The notes under the pieces were generated by a model. It saw only the letters and a program-made list of their open reading frames with translations, was not told the DNA's origin and did no database searches. From contig NZ_JBEPSD010000001.1 of the NCBI RefSeq assembly GCF_040548735.1, positions 434,001 to 498,000 on the forward strand: 64,000 nt of DNA, given 5' to 3'. This document shows, piece after piece, positions 8,066-17,990 of this stretch (position 1 is the stretch's first letter; each line of letters opens with the position of its first letter). The position numbers and the translations under genes are program-made. The DNA is from Rhodanobacter soli. GTDB lineage: Bacteria > Pseudomonadota > Gammaproteobacteria > Xanthomonadales > Rhodanobacteraceae.

Positions 8066-9076
8066 ATGCGTAGCGTCCTGACCGTCCTGCTTGCGTTCGC
8101 CGCCGGAGTGCTGCTGGCGATGTGGTGGCCTGGCCACCCAATGATGCGTTCGACCATCGGTCATCCCGCGCCCGCTGCGTCCGTCGATGTGGAGCCGGAC
8201 ACCGCACTGGACAGCGACGCCGAGGTCGACAACTGGCCCAGCCGGGCTCCGACGCCGGAACAGGTGCTGTACGCGCAGCCGCGGATGATGCGCGACGCGC
8301 TGGCGGAGCTCGGCCCGCGCGTACCTGGCAAACCCAACCTGTACCTGCTCGTCTTCGCCGGCGACGGCAGCGAGGACGTATTCCGCAATGAAGCCGAATA
8401 CGCCGCGCGGCTGTTCGCGCAGCGCTTCGGCGCCACCACCCACAGCCTGGTGCTGGAGAACAACCCGGCCAGCTTGGCCACCCGCCCGTTGGCCAGCTGG
8501 AGCAACCTGGAAACCGCGCTCGAAGGCCTGGGCAAGGTGATGCAGCCGGACCAGGACATCCTGCTGCTGTACCTCACCAGCCACGGCAGCGAGGATCACA
8601 GCCTGCTGGTCGACATGGACCCGCTGCCGCTGGACCAGCTCGGCGCCAGCGACCTGGCAGGCATCCTGTCCATGCACCCGTTCAAGTGGAAGGTGGTCGT
8701 GGTCAACGCCTGCTATTCGGGCGGCTTCGTGCCGCCGCTGCGCGGCCCCGGCACCCTGGTGCTCACCGCCGCCCGCAGCGACCGCAGCTCGTTCGGCTGC
8801 GGCAGCGACTCGGACATCACCTACTTCGGCAAGGCCTGGCTGGTCGATGCGCTGAACCGCACTCCCGATTTCATCGAAGCGTTCAAGCAGGCCAGCGGCG
8901 AGATCAGCCAGTGGGAGCAGAAGGACAAGCTGACGCCGTCGGAACCGCAGATCGACATCGGCAGCGGCATCGCGGGGCAGCTCGCCTCGTGGCGCAAAGG
9001 GATCACACCGGGACCGAAGCTGCCATTCAAACCCGCGACACCGGCCGGCAGCGCCTCCGTCGCCACTCCACGGTAA
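8066..9076 (+). CDS. Peptidase C13 (legumain-type) family membrane-anchored protein
   Basis: This 336-residue protein has one N-terminal hydrophobic segment (residues 3-20), suggesting a membrane-anchored periplasmic enzyme. The C13/caspase-like fold is indicated by LLLYLTSHGS (catalytic His173 after a beta strand) and VVVNACYSGGF (Cys216), the His-Gly and Ala-Cys dyad of clan CD. A linker rich in Pro and Asp lies at residues 35-65, and the C-terminus after about residue 305 is low complexity. The substrate is unknown; bacterial members are poorly studied. It follows mtnC closely and converges on hisIE with six bases between stops. Confidence 0.82.
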   Translation: MRSVLTVLLAFAAGVLLAMWWPGHPMMRSTIGHPAPAASVDVEPDTALDSDAEVDNWPSRAPTPEQVLYAQPRMMRDALAELGPRVPGKPNLYLLVFAGDGSEDVFRNEAEYAARLFAQRFGATTHSLVLENNPASLATRPLASWSNLETALEGLGKVMQPDQDILLLYLTSHGSEDHSLLVDMDPLPLDQLGASDLAGILSMHPFKWKVVVVNACYSGGFVPPLRGPGTLVLTAARSDRSSFGCGSDSDITYFGKAWLVDALNRTPDFIEAFKQASGEISQWEQKDKLTPSEPQIDIGSGIAGQLASWRKGITPGPKLPFKPATPAGSASVATPR

Positions 9077-9082
9077 ATCGAC

Positions 9083-9712
9083 TCAGCCGCGTCCCGCGTG
9101 CCTGTCGGCCAGCACGCGGGCGACATCGGCCAAGCCGAGTCCGCGCGCGCGCAGCGCCACGGTGAGATGGAAGACCAGGTCCGCCGCTTCGCCCAGCAGT
9201 TCGGCATCGTCCTGCACGACGGCGGCCAACGCCGTCTCGACACCTTCCTCGCCGACTTTCTGCGCGATCCGGCGCATGCCGCCTTCGAACAGCTTGGTGG
9301 TATAGCTGCCCGCCGGCCGCTCGGCATGGCGCTGCGCGACCAGCGCGTCGAGTTCGGCGAGGAAGCCCAGCGGCGGCCGCACGGTTTCGCCGAAGCAACT
9401 GGACGTGCCGAGGTGACAGGTCGGGCCATGCGGCTCGGCCTGGACCAGCAAGGTGTCGGCGTCGCAGTCGACGCGGATCGACTTCAGCGCCAGCACGTGG
9501 CCGGAGCTCTCGCCCTTGGTCCACAGCCGCTGCTTGCTGCGGCTGAAGAACGTCACCTGGCCGCCGGCCTGGGTCTGCGCCAGCGCCTCGGCATTCATGT
9601 AGCCGAGCATCAGCACTTCGCCGCTGAGCCAGTGCTGCACGATCGCCGGCAGCAGGCCGTCGCCCTTGGCCCAGTCGAGGCGGCTGACATCGATGACGGA
9701 TTCGGTGGCCAT
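9083..9712 (-). CDS. hisI: Bifunctional phosphoribosyl-AMP cyclohydrolase / phosphoribosyl-ATP pyrophosphatase
   Basis: This fusion (HisIE, 209 residues) catalyses the second and third steps of histidine synthesis. The N-terminal HisI domain shows [10 protein letters not shown], the metal-binding DCDADTLL and the [12 protein letters not shown] cysteines. The C-terminal HisE domain shows [20 protein letters not shown] and the acidic [11 protein letters not shown]. The ATG at 9712 is the one that starts the family sequence [14 protein letters not shown]. It is the last gene of the his operon, 16 bases after hisF. Confidence 0.96.
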   Translation of the reverse strand: MATESVIDVSRLDWAKGDGLLPAIVQHWLSGEVLMLGYMNAEALAQTQAGGQVTFFSRSKQRLWTKGESSGHVLALKSIRVDCDADTLLVQAEPHGPTCHLGTSSCFGETVRPPLGFLAELDALVAQRHAERPAGSYTTKLFEGGMRRIAQKVGEEGVETALAAVVQDDAELLGEAADLVFHLTVALRARGLGLADVARVLADRHAGRG

Positions 9713-9728
9713 GGCGGGCTCCAGAGGA

Positions 9729-10499
9729 TTAGAGGCGAACGGCCACACCCTGGCCGCGCAGATAGTGCTTGAGTTGCGGGATCGCAATGGCGCCCGAATG
9801 GAACACGCTGGCCGCCAGCGCACCATCCACGTCGGCCTCGATGAAGGCGTCGCGGAAATGTTCCGGCGCACCGGCACCGCCCGAGGCGATCAGTGGCACA
9901 TGGCAGACCGCACGCGCCGCCGCCAGCTGTTCCAAATCGTAGCCGCCGCGTACGCCGTCGCTGCCCATGCAGTTCAGCACGATCTCGCCGGCGCCGCGCC
10001 GTTGCGCCTCGACCATCCAGTCCAGCGTGCGGCGCGGCAGCGCCCGCGTCTTCGCAGGGTCGCCGGTGTACTGGCGCACGCGCCATTCGCCGTCGGCATC
10101 GCGCAGCGAGTCGATGCCGACCACCACGCATTGCACGCCGAACGCGGCAGCCAGCTCGTCGATCAACCGGGGCCGCTCCAGCGCCGGCGAGTTCACCGAG
10201 ATCTTGTCCGCGCCCGCGTGCAGTACCGCGCGCGCCTCGTCGACCGAGCGGATGCCGCCGGCCACGCAGAAGGGAATGTCGATCGCGCGGGCGACCTTCT
10301 CGACCCAGCCACGATCCACGCTGCGTCCTTCCGGGCTCGCCGTGATGTCGTAGAACACCAGTTCGTCGGCGCCCTCGTCGCGGTAGCGCAGGGCCAGGTC
10401 CACGATCTCACCCATCACCACGTGGTCGCGGAAGCGCACGCCCTTGACCACCTGGCCGTCGCGCACGTCGAGGCAGGGAATGATGCGGCGGCTCAGCAT
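9729..10499 (-). CDS. hisF: Imidazole glycerol phosphate synthase cyclase subunit
   Basis: This (beta/alpha)8 barrel subunit (256 residues) takes ammonia produced by HisH and converts PRFAR to imidazole glycerol phosphate and AICAR. The first strand has [11 protein letters not shown] with the catalytic Asp, and the second catalytic Asp is in [14 protein letters not shown]. Phosphate-binding glycines are in CVAGGIRS and LIASGGAG. It overlaps hisA by seven bases. Confidence 0.97.
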   Translation of the reverse strand: MLSRRIIPCLDVRDGQVVKGVRFRDHVVMGEIVDLALRYRDEGADELVFYDITASPEGRSVDRGWVEKVARAIDIPFCVAGGIRSVDEARAVLHAGADKISVNSPALERPRLIDELAAAFGVQCVVVGIDSLRDADGEWRVRQYTGDPAKTRALPRRTLDWMVEAQRRGAGEIVLNCMGSDGVRGGYDLEQLAAARAVCHVPLIASGGAGAPEHFRDAFIEADVDGALAASVFHSGAIAIPQLKHYLRGQGVAVRL

Positions 10500-11221
10500 G
10501 CCAAGGCCTCCCCGACGGTGAAGCGCCCTTCCAGCAGCGCACGGCCGAGGATCACGCCCTGCGCACCTGCCTCACGCGCGGCGCGGATATCGTCCAGCGT
10601 GCGCACGCCGCCGGAAGCTTGCACCGCCAGCTGCGGCACGCTGTCGGCAAGGTGACGATAAAGATCGAGGTTGAAACCGGCCAGCATGCCGTCGCGGTCG
10701 ATGTCGGTGCACAGCAGGTGGCGCGCGCCGCGCGCGGCATACCACGGCGCCAGCTCGTCCAGCGTACGCGCCTCGGTTTCGGTCCAGCCGGCGCTGGGCA
10801 GGGTCCAGCGGCCATCGATGCAACGCGTGTCGAGCGCGAGGGTCAACCGTTCGGCACCGTATTTGCCCAGCCAGCCGGCGACGAGTTCGGGATCGCGGAT
10901 CGCCACGCTGCCCAGCACCACGCGATCCACGCCGGCGTCGAACAATCGCTCAAGATCATTCTCGTCGCGCACCCCGCCACCGGCCTGGACCTGCATGCCG
11001 TCCGCAGCAATCGTTCCGATCACGGCGAGATTGTCGAGCCGACCCGAACGCGCACCATCCAGATCGACCAGGTGCAGCCGGCGTGCGCCGGCGTCGGCGT
11101 AACGCCGCGCCAGTTCACGCGGATCGGCCGCATACGTGGTCTGCTGCGCATAGTCGCCTTGCTTCAGGCGCACCACCTGGCCACCGCGCAGGTCGATCGC
11201 GGGAATCACGTCGAAGCTCAT
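10493..11221 (-). CDS. hisA: ProFAR isomerase
   Basis: This (beta/alpha)8 barrel isomerase (242 residues) converts the aminoaldose ProFAR to the aminoketose PRFAR. The general base Asp is in [15 protein letters not shown] and the second catalytic Asp in [10 protein letters not shown]. The phosphate sites are QAGGGVRD and QASGGVRT. The N- and C-terminal barrel halves share the duplication common to HisA and HisF. It overlaps hisH by four bases and hisF by seven. Confidence 0.97.
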   Translation of the reverse strand: MSFDVIPAIDLRGGQVVRLKQGDYAQQTTYAADPRELARRYADAGARRLHLVDLDGARSGRLDNLAVIGTIAADGMQVQAGGGVRDENDLERLFDAGVDRVVLGSVAIRDPELVAGWLGKYGAERLTLALDTRCIDGRWTLPSAGWTETEARTLDELAPWYAARGARHLLCTDIDRDGMLAGFNLDLYRHLADSVPQLAVQASGGVRTLDDIRAAREAGAQGVILGRALLEGRFTVGEALAC

Positions 11222-11808
11222 AGTTCGAGGAAGTTCTTGAGGAGCTTCGCGCCGACGGCGGCGGAGCGCTCGGGATGGAATTGCATGCCGTAGTAGTTGT
11301 CGCGCGCGATCACGGCGGAAAATGCCGCGCCGAAGTCGCTGGTGGCGAGGGTCCAGTCGCTCACCGGCACTGCATAGCTGTGCACGAAGTACGCCTGCTC
11401 ATCGCCGCCCAGCCCGGCCAGCAAGGGATGCGCCTGCTTCGCGCTCAAGCGGTTCCAGCCCATGTGCGGCACGCGCAAGCCGGGAGCTTCGGCGAAGCGG
11501 CGCACCGGCGCCGGAATCAGGCCGAGGCATTCGGTATCGCCCTCCTCCGAATGCGCGCACAACAGCTGCATGCCCAGGCAGACGCCGAGTACGGGCTGCT
11601 TCAGCGAACGCAACAGCTCGACCAGGCCCAGCTCGCGCAGCCGTGCCATGCCGGGACCGGCGGCGCCCACGCCGGGCAGGATCACCTTGTCGGCGGCGCG
11701 GATCGTCGCCGCGTCCGCGGTCAGCGCGGCATCCACGCCCAACCGTTGCAGCGCGTAACGCACCGAACCGATATTGGTGCCGCCGGCGTCGACCAGGACC
11801 ACGCTCAT
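11218..11808 (-). CDS. hisH: Imidazole glycerol phosphate synthase glutaminase subunit
   Basis: This class I glutamine amidotransferase (196 residues) supplies ammonia to HisF. The nucleophile Cys77 is in GVCLGMQLL, and the triad is completed by His178 and Glu180 in QFHPE. The oxyanion strand PGVGAAGPGM is present. The ATG at 11808 shares its first base with the hisB stop (TGATG), so translation is coupled; an in-frame extension upstream only reads through hisB antisense to its frame. Confidence 0.96.
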   Translation of the reverse strand: MSVVLVDAGGTNIGSVRYALQRLGVDAALTADAATIRAADKVILPGVGAAGPGMARLRELGLVELLRSLKQPVLGVCLGMQLLCAHSEEGDTECLGLIPAPVRRFAEAPGLRVPHMGWNRLSAKQAHPLLAGLGGDEQAYFVHSYAVPVSDWTLATSDFGAAFSAVIARDNYYGMQFHPERSAAVGAKLLKNFLEL

Positions 11809-12875
11809 CACAGCGCGCCCTTCGTGCTGGGCAGCTCGCTGCCCTCGCGGCGGATCGCCTGGCGCAGCGTACGCGCCACCACCTTGAAGCAGGCCTCGAC
11901 CATGTGGTGCGCGTTGTCGCCGCGCACCACCAGCTGCAGGTTCGCGCCCAGGCTCTCGCACAGCGAACGGAAGAAATGCGGCACCAGTTCGGTCGGCACC
12001 TCGCCCACGCGCTCGCGCGGGAAGCTGCCCTCGAACACGAAGTACGGCCGGCCGGACAAGTCCAGTGCCGCGCTGGCCTGCGCCTCGTCCATCGGCAGGG
12101 TGAAGCCGTAGCGGCCGATGCCGCGCTTGTCGCCGAGCGCCTGCTTCAAGGCGCTGCCCAGCGCCAGCGCGCAGTCCTCGATGGTGTGGTGTTCGTCGAT
12201 GTGGGTGTCGCCGTCGCAGTCGAGCTTCAGCGCGAAGCCGCCGTGCTTGCCGATCTGCTCCAGCATGTGGTCGAAGAAGCCGAGGCCGGTGTGCGCCTGC
12301 GGCTCGGCCACCTTGTCCAGGTCCACGCTGACCGTGATCCGGGTTTCCTTGGTGTTGCGCACCACCGTGGCGACGCGCGGCGCGTCGAGCAGCTGGTGCG
12401 CCAGTTCCTCCCAAGCCACGCCCTGCGGGCCGACGCGGAAGCCGCGCACGCCCATGTTCGCGGCGAACTGCAGGTCGGTTTCGCGATCGCCGGCCATCGC
12501 CGACGCCGCGCGGCTCCAGCCGTCGTCGGCCAGGTAGTGGCGCAGCATGCCGACGCCGGGCTTGCGCGTGTCGCGGCCTTCGTGCGGGAAGCTGCGGTCG
12601 ATCAGCACTTCGCGGAAGCGGATGCCCTGCGAGGCGAGGATGCGCAGCAGCAGTTCGTGCGGTCCGGTGAAATGCGGCTCCGGGAAACGGTCGGTGCCCA
12701 GGCCGTCCTGGTTGGTCACCATCACCAGCTCATAGCCGGCGGCGACGAAGCGCTGCAACGCGGCGATCACGCCCGGCAGCAGGGCCAGCTTCTCGTAGCT
12801 GTCGATCTGCTCATCGGCCGGCTCCTCGATCAGGCAGCCGTCGCGGTCGACGAAGAGGATCTTGCGCTTGTTCAT
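11808..12875 (-). CDS. hisB: Bifunctional histidinol-phosphatase / imidazoleglycerol-phosphate dehydratase
   Basis: This is a two-domain HisB (355 residues), the gammaproteobacterial form. The N-terminal HAD-type phosphatase has LFVDRDGCL (nucleophile Asp10, acid/base Asp12) and a zinc-loop region around residues 90-110. The C-terminal dehydratase begins near residue 170 and carries the two manganese-binding motifs [15 protein letters not shown] and an equivalent HHMVEACFK. The upstream end overlaps hisC by four bases. Confidence 0.96.
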   Translation of the reverse strand: MNKRKILFVDRDGCLIEEPADEQIDSYEKLALLPGVIAALQRFVAAGYELVMVTNQDGLGTDRFPEPHFTGPHELLLRILASQGIRFREVLIDRSFPHEGRDTRKPGVGMLRHYLADDGWSRAASAMAGDRETDLQFAANMGVRGFRVGPQGVAWEELAHQLLDAPRVATVVRNTKETRITVSVDLDKVAEPQAHTGLGFFDHMLEQIGKHGGFALKLDCDGDTHIDEHHTIEDCALALGSALKQALGDKRGIGRYGFTLPMDEAQASAALDLSGRPYFVFEGSFPRERVGEVPTELVPHFFRSLCESLGANLQLVVRGDNAHHMVEACFKVVARTLRQAIRREGSELPSTKGAL

Positions 12876-14002
12876 GCCGATCCCTCGGCGGAACTCCGGC
12901 CGTCCATGGTCGGACTCCTCGGAAAAGCCGCTTTCCCGGCAACACTTCGAGCCGCAGCCAGTACGGCCAGCACCCGGTCATTCTCCGCTGGCGTGCCGAT
13001 GGTGATGCGCAGTGCATCGCCGAGGTTCGGGTAACGGCGCACGTCGCGCACCACGATGCCGGCCGCGAGCAGGCACTGGTAGACGGCACCGGCATCGTCG
13101 AAGCGCACGGCCAGGAAATTCGCCTGCGACGGCAATACCTCGCGCACACCGGGCAACCGGCGCAGCGCTGCCTGCATCCGCGCGCGCTGCTCGCGCACGA
13201 TGCCGACATGCCCTCGTGCATTCGCCCGGCCCCAGCCGGACAACGCCAGCAACGCGGCGTCCACACACGGCAGCGGCAGCGGGTACGGCGCCATGATCCG
13301 GCGCAGCAGCGCGATCACCTCGGCATTCGCCAGCAAGCTGCCGACGCGTGCACCGGCCAGCGCCCAGGCCTTGGACAAGGTGCGCAGCACGGCGAGATTG
13401 TCGTAGCGATCGATCAGGTCCGCCACGCTGCCTGCGTCGCTGAACTCGACATAGGCCTCGTCCACCACCAGCAAGGCGCGACCGCTCAGTGCCTGCGCCA
13501 GCCGCTCGACCGCGGCGCGCGGTACCGGCTGGCCGGTGGGATTGTTCGGCGTGCAGATGAAGACCAGCTTCACCGCCGGGGTCAGTGCTGCCAGCACGGC
13601 GTCCACGTCCAGGGTGAAATCCGCCGCCAGCGGCACCTCGACGATGCCCGCGTCCTGCACCCGCGCGCACACCGCGTACATACCGAACGTCGGCGGCTGG
13701 ATCAGGATGGCGTCGCGGCCGGCGCGGCAAAACGCGCGCACCAGCAGGTCGATCGCCTCGTCGCTGCCGCGGCCGACCAGCAACTGTTCGCGCCGCACGC
13801 CGTAGAGTGCCGCGAGCGCCTCGACCAGCGCCGCGGGCTGCGGCTCGGGATAGCGGTTGCAGCCGAGGCCGTCGTCGCCCACCGGGACCCACGCCGACTC
13901 GTTCGCGTTGAGGAATACCTCACCGCCGCTGGCCTCCATCCGCGCCGAGGAATACGGCTGCATCGCGCGGATTTCCGGCCGCGCCAGATCGAGCACGCTC
14001 AT
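12872..14002 (-). CDS. hisC: Histidinol-phosphate aminotransferase
   Basis: This is a fold type I PLP aminotransferase (376 residues). The Schiff-base lysine is in [15 protein letters not shown], a hallmark of HisC; the cofactor Asp/Tyr is in [10 protein letters not shown], and the substrate loop has NANESAW near the N-terminus. A C-terminal tail of about 20 residues after the usual fold end (rich in Ser and Gly) is slightly long. The ATG at 14002 overlaps the hisD stop by four bases. Confidence 0.96.
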   Translation of the reverse strand: MSVLDLARPEIRAMQPYSSARMEASGGEVFLNANESAWVPVGDDGLGCNRYPEPQPAALVEALAALYGVRREQLLVGRGSDEAIDLLVRAFCRAGRDAILIQPPTFGMYAVCARVQDAGIVEVPLAADFTLDVDAVLAALTPAVKLVFICTPNNPTGQPVPRAAVERLAQALSGRALLVVDEAYVEFSDAGSVADLIDRYDNLAVLRTLSKAWALAGARVGSLLANAEVIALLRRIMAPYPLPLPCVDAALLALSGWGRANARGHVGIVREQRARMQAALRRLPGVREVLPSQANFLAVRFDDAGAVYQCLLAAGIVVRDVRRYPNLGDALRITIGTPAENDRVLAVLAAARSVAGKAAFPRSPTMDGRSSAEGSA

Positions 14003-15306
14003 GACAGTGCCTCCAATGTGGCCAATCGCAAGGTCACCGCGCGGCGGTGCGCCTCGAGTTGTTCGGCCGCCGCCAGCATCGCCGTGCAGGGACCGATGTT
14101 GCGCAGGCCTTCTTCGCTGACTTCCTGCACGCTGATCTGCTTCTGGTAACTGGCCACCGACACGCCGCTGTAGCTGCGCGCGTAGCCGTAGGTCGGCAGC
14201 ACATGGTTGCTGCCGCTGCAGTAGTCGCCTACCGATTCGGGCGTCCACTGACCGAGGAAGATCGAGCCCGCGCTGTCGATGCCGTCGAGCAAGGCGCGCG
14301 GCGCAGCCACTTGCAGGATCAGGTGCTCGGGCGCGTAGCGGTTGCTGACTTCGACCGCTTGCGCCAGCGAGTCGACCGCGATCAACCGGCTCTGCGCCAG
14401 CGCCTGGCGGGCGATCGCGCCACGCGGCAATGCGGCGCACTGGCGTTCGACCTCGGCCGCCGCCTGGTCCAGCAACTCGGCGGACGGACTCAGCAGGATC
14501 ACCTGCGAATCCGGCCCGTGCTCGGCCTGCGACAGCAGATCCGCGGCGACGAACACGGGATTCGCCTCGGCATCGGCAATCACCAGCACTTCCGACGGGC
14601 CGGCGGGCATGTCGATCGCGGCGCCGTCCGGGTCGGACGACACCTGCAGCTTCGCCTCGGTGACCCAGGCGTTGCCGGGGCCGAACAGCTTGTCGCACTT
14701 CGGCACGCTGGCGGTGCCGTAGGCCATCGCGGCGATCGCCTGCGCACCGCCCAGCTTGAACACCTGGTGCACGCCGGTGAGGCGCGCGGCATACAGCACC
14801 GCCTCGTCGCAACGCCCATCGGCGCGCGCCGGCGAGCACAGCACCACTTCGCGGCAACCGGCGATATGCGCCGGCACGCCCAGCATCAGGGCGGTCGACG
14901 GCAGCGGCGCACTGCCGGCCGGCACGTACAGGCCGACCCGGCTGATCGGACGCAACACGCGCTCCACCCGCACGCCGGGTGCGGTATCCACCGCCACCGG
15001 TTGCGGTGCCGCCGCGCGATGGAACAGCTCGATGCGTGCGGCTGCTTCGCGGATCGCCGCCTTCAGGTCCGGATCGAGAAAGGCTTCGGCCGCAGCGAAT
15101 TCGGCCTCGTCCACCGCGATCGCGTCCAATGTGCAGCGGTCGTATGTCGCGCTGAGTTCACGCAGCGCCGCGTCGCCGCGTTCGCGCACGGCGGCAACGA
15201 TCCGCTCGACACCGCGGCGCAGTTCGTCCGCGCGCAACTGCGCGGGCCGCGCCAGCGCATCCCGACGTGCCGTTTCATCCAGTACGTTCCAGTCCAGACG
15301 TTTCAT
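13999..15306 (-). CDS. hisD: Histidinol dehydrogenase
   Basis: This zinc enzyme performs the last two oxidations from histidinol to histidine with NAD+. Conserved stretches include [17 protein letters not shown], the NAD loop [16 protein letters not shown], and [11 protein letters not shown], with the catalytic Glu-His in NRYAPEHL and the zinc-site region in [17 protein letters not shown]. An ATG at 15327 is also in frame and overlaps the hisG stop; 15306 (MKRLDWNV) fits the family start better and leaves a 13-base gap after hisG. Confidence 0.95.
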   Translation of the reverse strand: MKRLDWNVLDETARRDALARPAQLRADELRRGVERIVAAVRERGDAALRELSATYDRCTLDAIAVDEAEFAAAEAFLDPDLKAAIREAAARIELFHRAAAPQPVAVDTAPGVRVERVLRPISRVGLYVPAGSAPLPSTALMLGVPAHIAGCREVVLCSPARADGRCDEAVLYAARLTGVHQVFKLGGAQAIAAMAYGTASVPKCDKLFGPGNAWVTEAKLQVSSDPDGAAIDMPAGPSEVLVIADAEANPVFVAADLLSQAEHGPDSQVILLSPSAELLDQAAAEVERQCAALPRGAIARQALAQSRLIAVDSLAQAVEVSNRYAPEHLILQVAAPRALLDGIDSAGSIFLGQWTPESVGDYCSGSNHVLPTYGYARSYSGVSVASYQKQISVQEVSEEGLRNIGPCTAMLAAAEQLEAHRRAVTLRLATLEALS

Positions 15307-15319
15307 GCCAACCAGCTCT

Positions 15320-16213
15320 TCATGCAAGCATCTTCTCCACCGGCAGCACGAACATCTCGCGCGCGCCGGCCTTCTTGATTTCTTCCAGTTGCCGCCAGCT
15401 CATCTCGCCGGCGCACAGCGCCTGCAGCATCAACTGGTCCGGTTGGCCGGCCACCGGCAGCAGGGTCGGCTGCGGACCGCCGGGCAGCAGGCGGGTGACG
15501 GCTTCCAGCGTATGGCGCGAGGTCTGCAGCAGCAGCAGGCGCGACTCGCGCACCTGGATCACTCCGTCCAGCCGCTTCAGCAGCAGTTCCAGCATGTCGC
15601 CGCGCTCGTCCACCGGCAGGGTCAGCGGTCCCGCCAGCACCGCCTCGCTCTGCAGCAGCACTTCGGTTTCGCGCAACTGGTTCGCCACCAGGGTGCCGCC
15701 GCTCTGCACCAGATCGCAGATCGCGTCGGCGGTGCCCAGCTTCGGCGCAATCTCGACCGAACCGGCCAGGGTCACCACGCCGGCAGCGATTCCCTGCGTG
15801 CGCAGCCATTCACCCAGCAGGCCCGGATACGACGTGGCGATGCGCCGGCCTTCCAGTTGCGCCGGCTCGCGGTAGTCCAGCTCCTGCGGCACCGCGATCG
15901 ACAGCCGGCAGCGCCCGAAGCCGAGCGGGCGCAGTTCGCTGAGCGGTTCGGCGTCGCGTCCCGTGGTGAGCTGGAACTCGCTCAGTACGTTGCGCCCGAC
16001 GATGCCGAGGTCGCACACGCCCTGCGCGATCAGGCCGGGAATATCGTCGTCGCGCACCAGCAGCAGGTCGACCGGCTCGCCCTCGCCGAAACAGAACAGC
16101 TTGTCGCGGCTCTGCCGGAAGGTGAGCCCGCAACGGGTCAGCAGTTCCAGCGCCGGCTCGGTCAGCCGGCCGGACTTCTGCATCGCAATGCGCAAGCGAT
16201 CGCGCGTTTTCAT
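15320..16213 (-). CDS. hisG: ATP phosphoribosyltransferase, long form
   Basis: This is the first and committed enzyme of histidine synthesis (297 residues), joining ATP and PRPP. Length and the C-terminal roughly 75-residue ACT-like domain show the long HisGL form, which is feedback-inhibited by histidine and needs no HisZ. The PRPP-site region reads [19 protein letters not shown], and IAMQKSGRL lies at the N-terminus. The ATG at 16213 overlaps the stop of the TrpR-like regulator gene by four bases. Confidence 0.96.
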   Translation of the reverse strand: MKTRDRLRIAMQKSGRLTEPALELLTRCGLTFRQSRDKLFCFGEGEPVDLLLVRDDDIPGLIAQGVCDLGIVGRNVLSEFQLTTGRDAEPLSELRPLGFGRCRLSIAVPQELDYREPAQLEGRRIATSYPGLLGEWLRTQGIAAGVVTLAGSVEIAPKLGTADAICDLVQSGGTLVANQLRETEVLLQSEAVLAGPLTLPVDERGDMLELLLKRLDGVIQVRESRLLLLQTSRHTLEAVTRLLPGGPQPTLLPVAGQPDQLMLQALCAGEMSWRQLEEIKKAGAREMFVLPVEKMLA

Positions 16214-16548
16214 GCCTTCGCCTTTTTGGCTGCCTGCGACTGCCGCCGCGCCGCACGGGCCGCGGCTGCCAGGTAGCCGCCGCTGCCCTGGTTGAGGTAA
16301 CGCGCCACCCGTCCGATCGTGGTGATGCTGACTGCGGTGCGCTCGTGGATCTCGCGGTACGACACGCCTTCCAGCAGGTACGGGACCACCCGCCAGCGGT
16401 CCACCAGCACCTCGAGCTCGGCCGGCGTGCACAGGTCGCTCAGGAAAGCGCCCATCTCCTCGCTGTTCTTCAACGAGAGCAGCGCCTCGTAAAGGCTCTG
16501 CTCGGCGGATTCGACGGGGGTTTCCGGATCGAGTGATCGACGTTTCAT
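16210..16548 (-). CDS. TrpR/YerC-YecD family regulator heading the his operon
   Basis: This 112-residue all-helical protein resembles the Trp repressor family (YerC/YecD group). A helix-turn-helix is seen in GVSYREIHERTAVSITTIGR (about residues 61-80), preceded by LCTPAELEVLVDRWRVV. The basic C-terminal tail is rich in Ala, Arg and Lys. It is the first gene of the his operon, overlapping hisG, and a candidate operator lies between its promoter and start codon. From family knowledge, TrpR-type proteins in this position act as autoregulated repressors of histidine biosynthesis; here that is an inference. Confidence 0.85.
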   Translation of the reverse strand: MKRRSLDPETPVESAEQSLYEALLSLKNSEEMGAFLSDLCTPAELEVLVDRWRVVPYLLEGVSYREIHERTAVSITTIGRVARYLNQGSGGYLAAAARAARRQSQAAKKAKA

Positions 16549-16608
16549 AATGTACTAACGCATTAACACAGTGGTGCGCATCATACACGGCATGCGGCAC
16601 CGCGGCAA
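16548..16608 (-). promoter_or_regulatory. his operon promoter and operator candidate
   Basis: On the minus strand, TTGCCG (16608-16603) and TATGAT (16585-16580) form a sigma-70 promoter with exactly 17 bp spacing. Transcription should start near 16573. Between that point and the ATG lies TAATG-N8-CATTA (16548-16565), an inverted repeat whose inner bases include GTACTAAC, reminiscent of the TrpR half-site GTACTAGT. The leader is only about 25 bases, too short for a His-codon attenuator. Confidence 0.65.
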
Positions 16609-16699
16609 ACCCGTCCTTCGCCGGCGTCAACCCGGGTTCAGCAGTGGTTGCCCGAAACGCCAGGGGCGGCTTCGACAGCCGCCCCTTCCAAAAACTAAA

Positions 16700-16721
16700 G
16701 ACCCCCGCCGAGGCGGGGGTC
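16700..16721 (-). terminator. Terminator of the bTHX gene
   Basis: A 10-bp stem GACCCCCGCC / GGCGGGGGTC has a 2-nt centre and, read on the minus strand, is followed by TTTAGTTTTT. It lies 29 bases beyond the bTHX stop. Confidence 0.8.
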
Positions 16722-16749
16722 CTGTGAGCCAGTGCAGGCCGGAGTCGGC

Positions 16750-16911
16750 TCAGGCCGACTTCTTCTTCGGCGCGGCCTTCTTGGCGGCGGCCGGCTTGGT
16801 CACGGTGGGCTTGGCGCCCACCACGGCCGGCAGCACGCCGTGCGCACGGGTATTGCCGTAGCTGCCGCGATAGGTCTTGCCGCGACGGGTCTTGCGATCG
16901 CCCTTACCCAT
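16750..16911 (-). CDS. 30S ribosomal protein bTHX (Thx)
   Basis: This 53-residue, very basic protein starts MGKGDRKTRRGKTYRGSYGN, the signature of ribosomal protein THX, which sits in a cavity at the head of the 30S subunit. The N-terminal 26 residues are the conserved ribosome-binding part. The C-terminal half is an Ala-Lys-Pro tail typical of high-GC proteobacteria. AAGGAG lies seven bases upstream of the ATG at 16911, and a good terminator follows, so this is a self-contained unit despite its size. Confidence 0.9.
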   Translation of the reverse strand: MGKGDRKTRRGKTYRGSYGNTRAHGVLPAVVGAKPTVTKPAAAKKAAPKKKSA

Positions 16912-16978
16912 GGGGAACTCCTTGATTTATTGGATGAACGGCCTGCCATCATAGCAGTGTCGGAGCCGTACGGGATAG

Positions 16979-17932
16979 TCAGGGTTGACCGTGTCCGGCG
17001 CAGTCTCCGCTGGCATCGAGGCACTTGCCGGGGTCGATCTGCACGGTCACATGCTGGATCCCGAAACGCTCCAGCAACATCCGCTTGATCGCCTGCAAGG
17101 CCCGCGCGCCGTCGGCATGCTCATCCAGCTCGGCATGCACGGTGGCCATGCGCGAACCCGACGCCAGTTGCCACACGTGCAGGTGGTGAATGTCGCGGAT
17201 GCCGGGATCGGCCGTGCGCAGCGACGCTTCCACCAGCGCGCTGTCCATGCCGTCGGGCACGCCTTCCAGCAAGATGTGCGCGGACATCCGCAGCAACCGC
17301 CATGCGCTGTTCAGGATCAGCAGCGAGACCAGCAGCGACAGCACCGGATCGGCCCACAGCCAGCCGAACCAGCGGATCGCCAGCGCCGCCAGCACCGCCG
17401 CCAGTGAGCCGAGCAGGTCGCCCAGCACATGCAGACTGGCGCCGGCCAGGTTGACGTCGTCGTGCGCATGCCCGTGCAAGGTGCGCAGCACCAGCACGTT
17501 CACCAGCAACCCCGCGACGGCCACGGCCAGCATCATCCCGGACAGGATTTCCCCGGGATGCAGCAGCCGCACGACGGCTTCGTAGGCGATCCAGCCGACC
17601 AGCACGAACTGGCCGAGTGCATTGACGAAACCCGCCAGCACTTCTGCCCGGCCATAGCCGTAACTGCGCCGCGCATCGGCCGGCCTGGTCGCCATCCATG
17701 CGCCGACCACCGCCAGCAGCAGGGCCAGCGCATCGACCATCATGTGTCCGGCGTCAGCCAGCAAGGCCAGCGAGCCGGACCACGCGCCGCCAACCACTTC
17801 GACCACCATCATCACGGTGGTCAAGATGAACGCAAACAGCAGCTTGCGACTGCGCCCTCCGGACGCAACGGCGTGGCCGTGCGCATGTTCGTGATGCGCG
17901 TGATCGTGCTGGTGGACGTGGGCCGTGTTCAT
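16979..17932 (-). CDS. Cation diffusion facilitator (zinc/cadmium/cobalt efflux)
   Basis: This 317-residue CDF transporter of the CzcD/ZitB type exports divalent metal in exchange for protons. The N-terminus is His-rich (HQHDHAHHEHAHGH), followed by six TM helices. The transport-site motif HxxxD appears twice, as ADAGHMMVDAL and LHVLGDLLGS, and a His-containing loop GHAHDDVN lies between TM4 and TM5. The cytoplasmic C-terminal domain has DIHHLHVWQL. It lies 58 bases downstream of the MerC-like gene and may belong to the same transcript behind the Zur box. Confidence 0.92.
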   Translation of the reverse strand: MNTAHVHQHDHAHHEHAHGHAVASGGRSRKLLFAFILTTVMMVVEVVGGAWSGSLALLADAGHMMVDALALLLAVVGAWMATRPADARRSYGYGRAEVLAGFVNALGQFVLVGWIAYEAVVRLLHPGEILSGMMLAVAVAGLLVNVLVLRTLHGHAHDDVNLAGASLHVLGDLLGSLAAVLAALAIRWFGWLWADPVLSLLVSLLILNSAWRLLRMSAHILLEGVPDGMDSALVEASLRTADPGIRDIHHLHVWQLASGSRMATVHAELDEHADGARALQAIKRMLLERFGIQHVTVQIDPGKCLDASGDCAGHGQP

Positions 17933-17990
17933 GCGTGCATGCTAGGAACGGCCGCCGCCGTTACACAATCACCACGTTGTTCAGTGCCGC

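Noticed and set aside
16549..16608. His-codon leader peptide or attenuator for the his operon
   Set aside because: The promoter lies only about 25 bases before the first gene; there is no open frame with consecutive His codons and no terminator in the leader.
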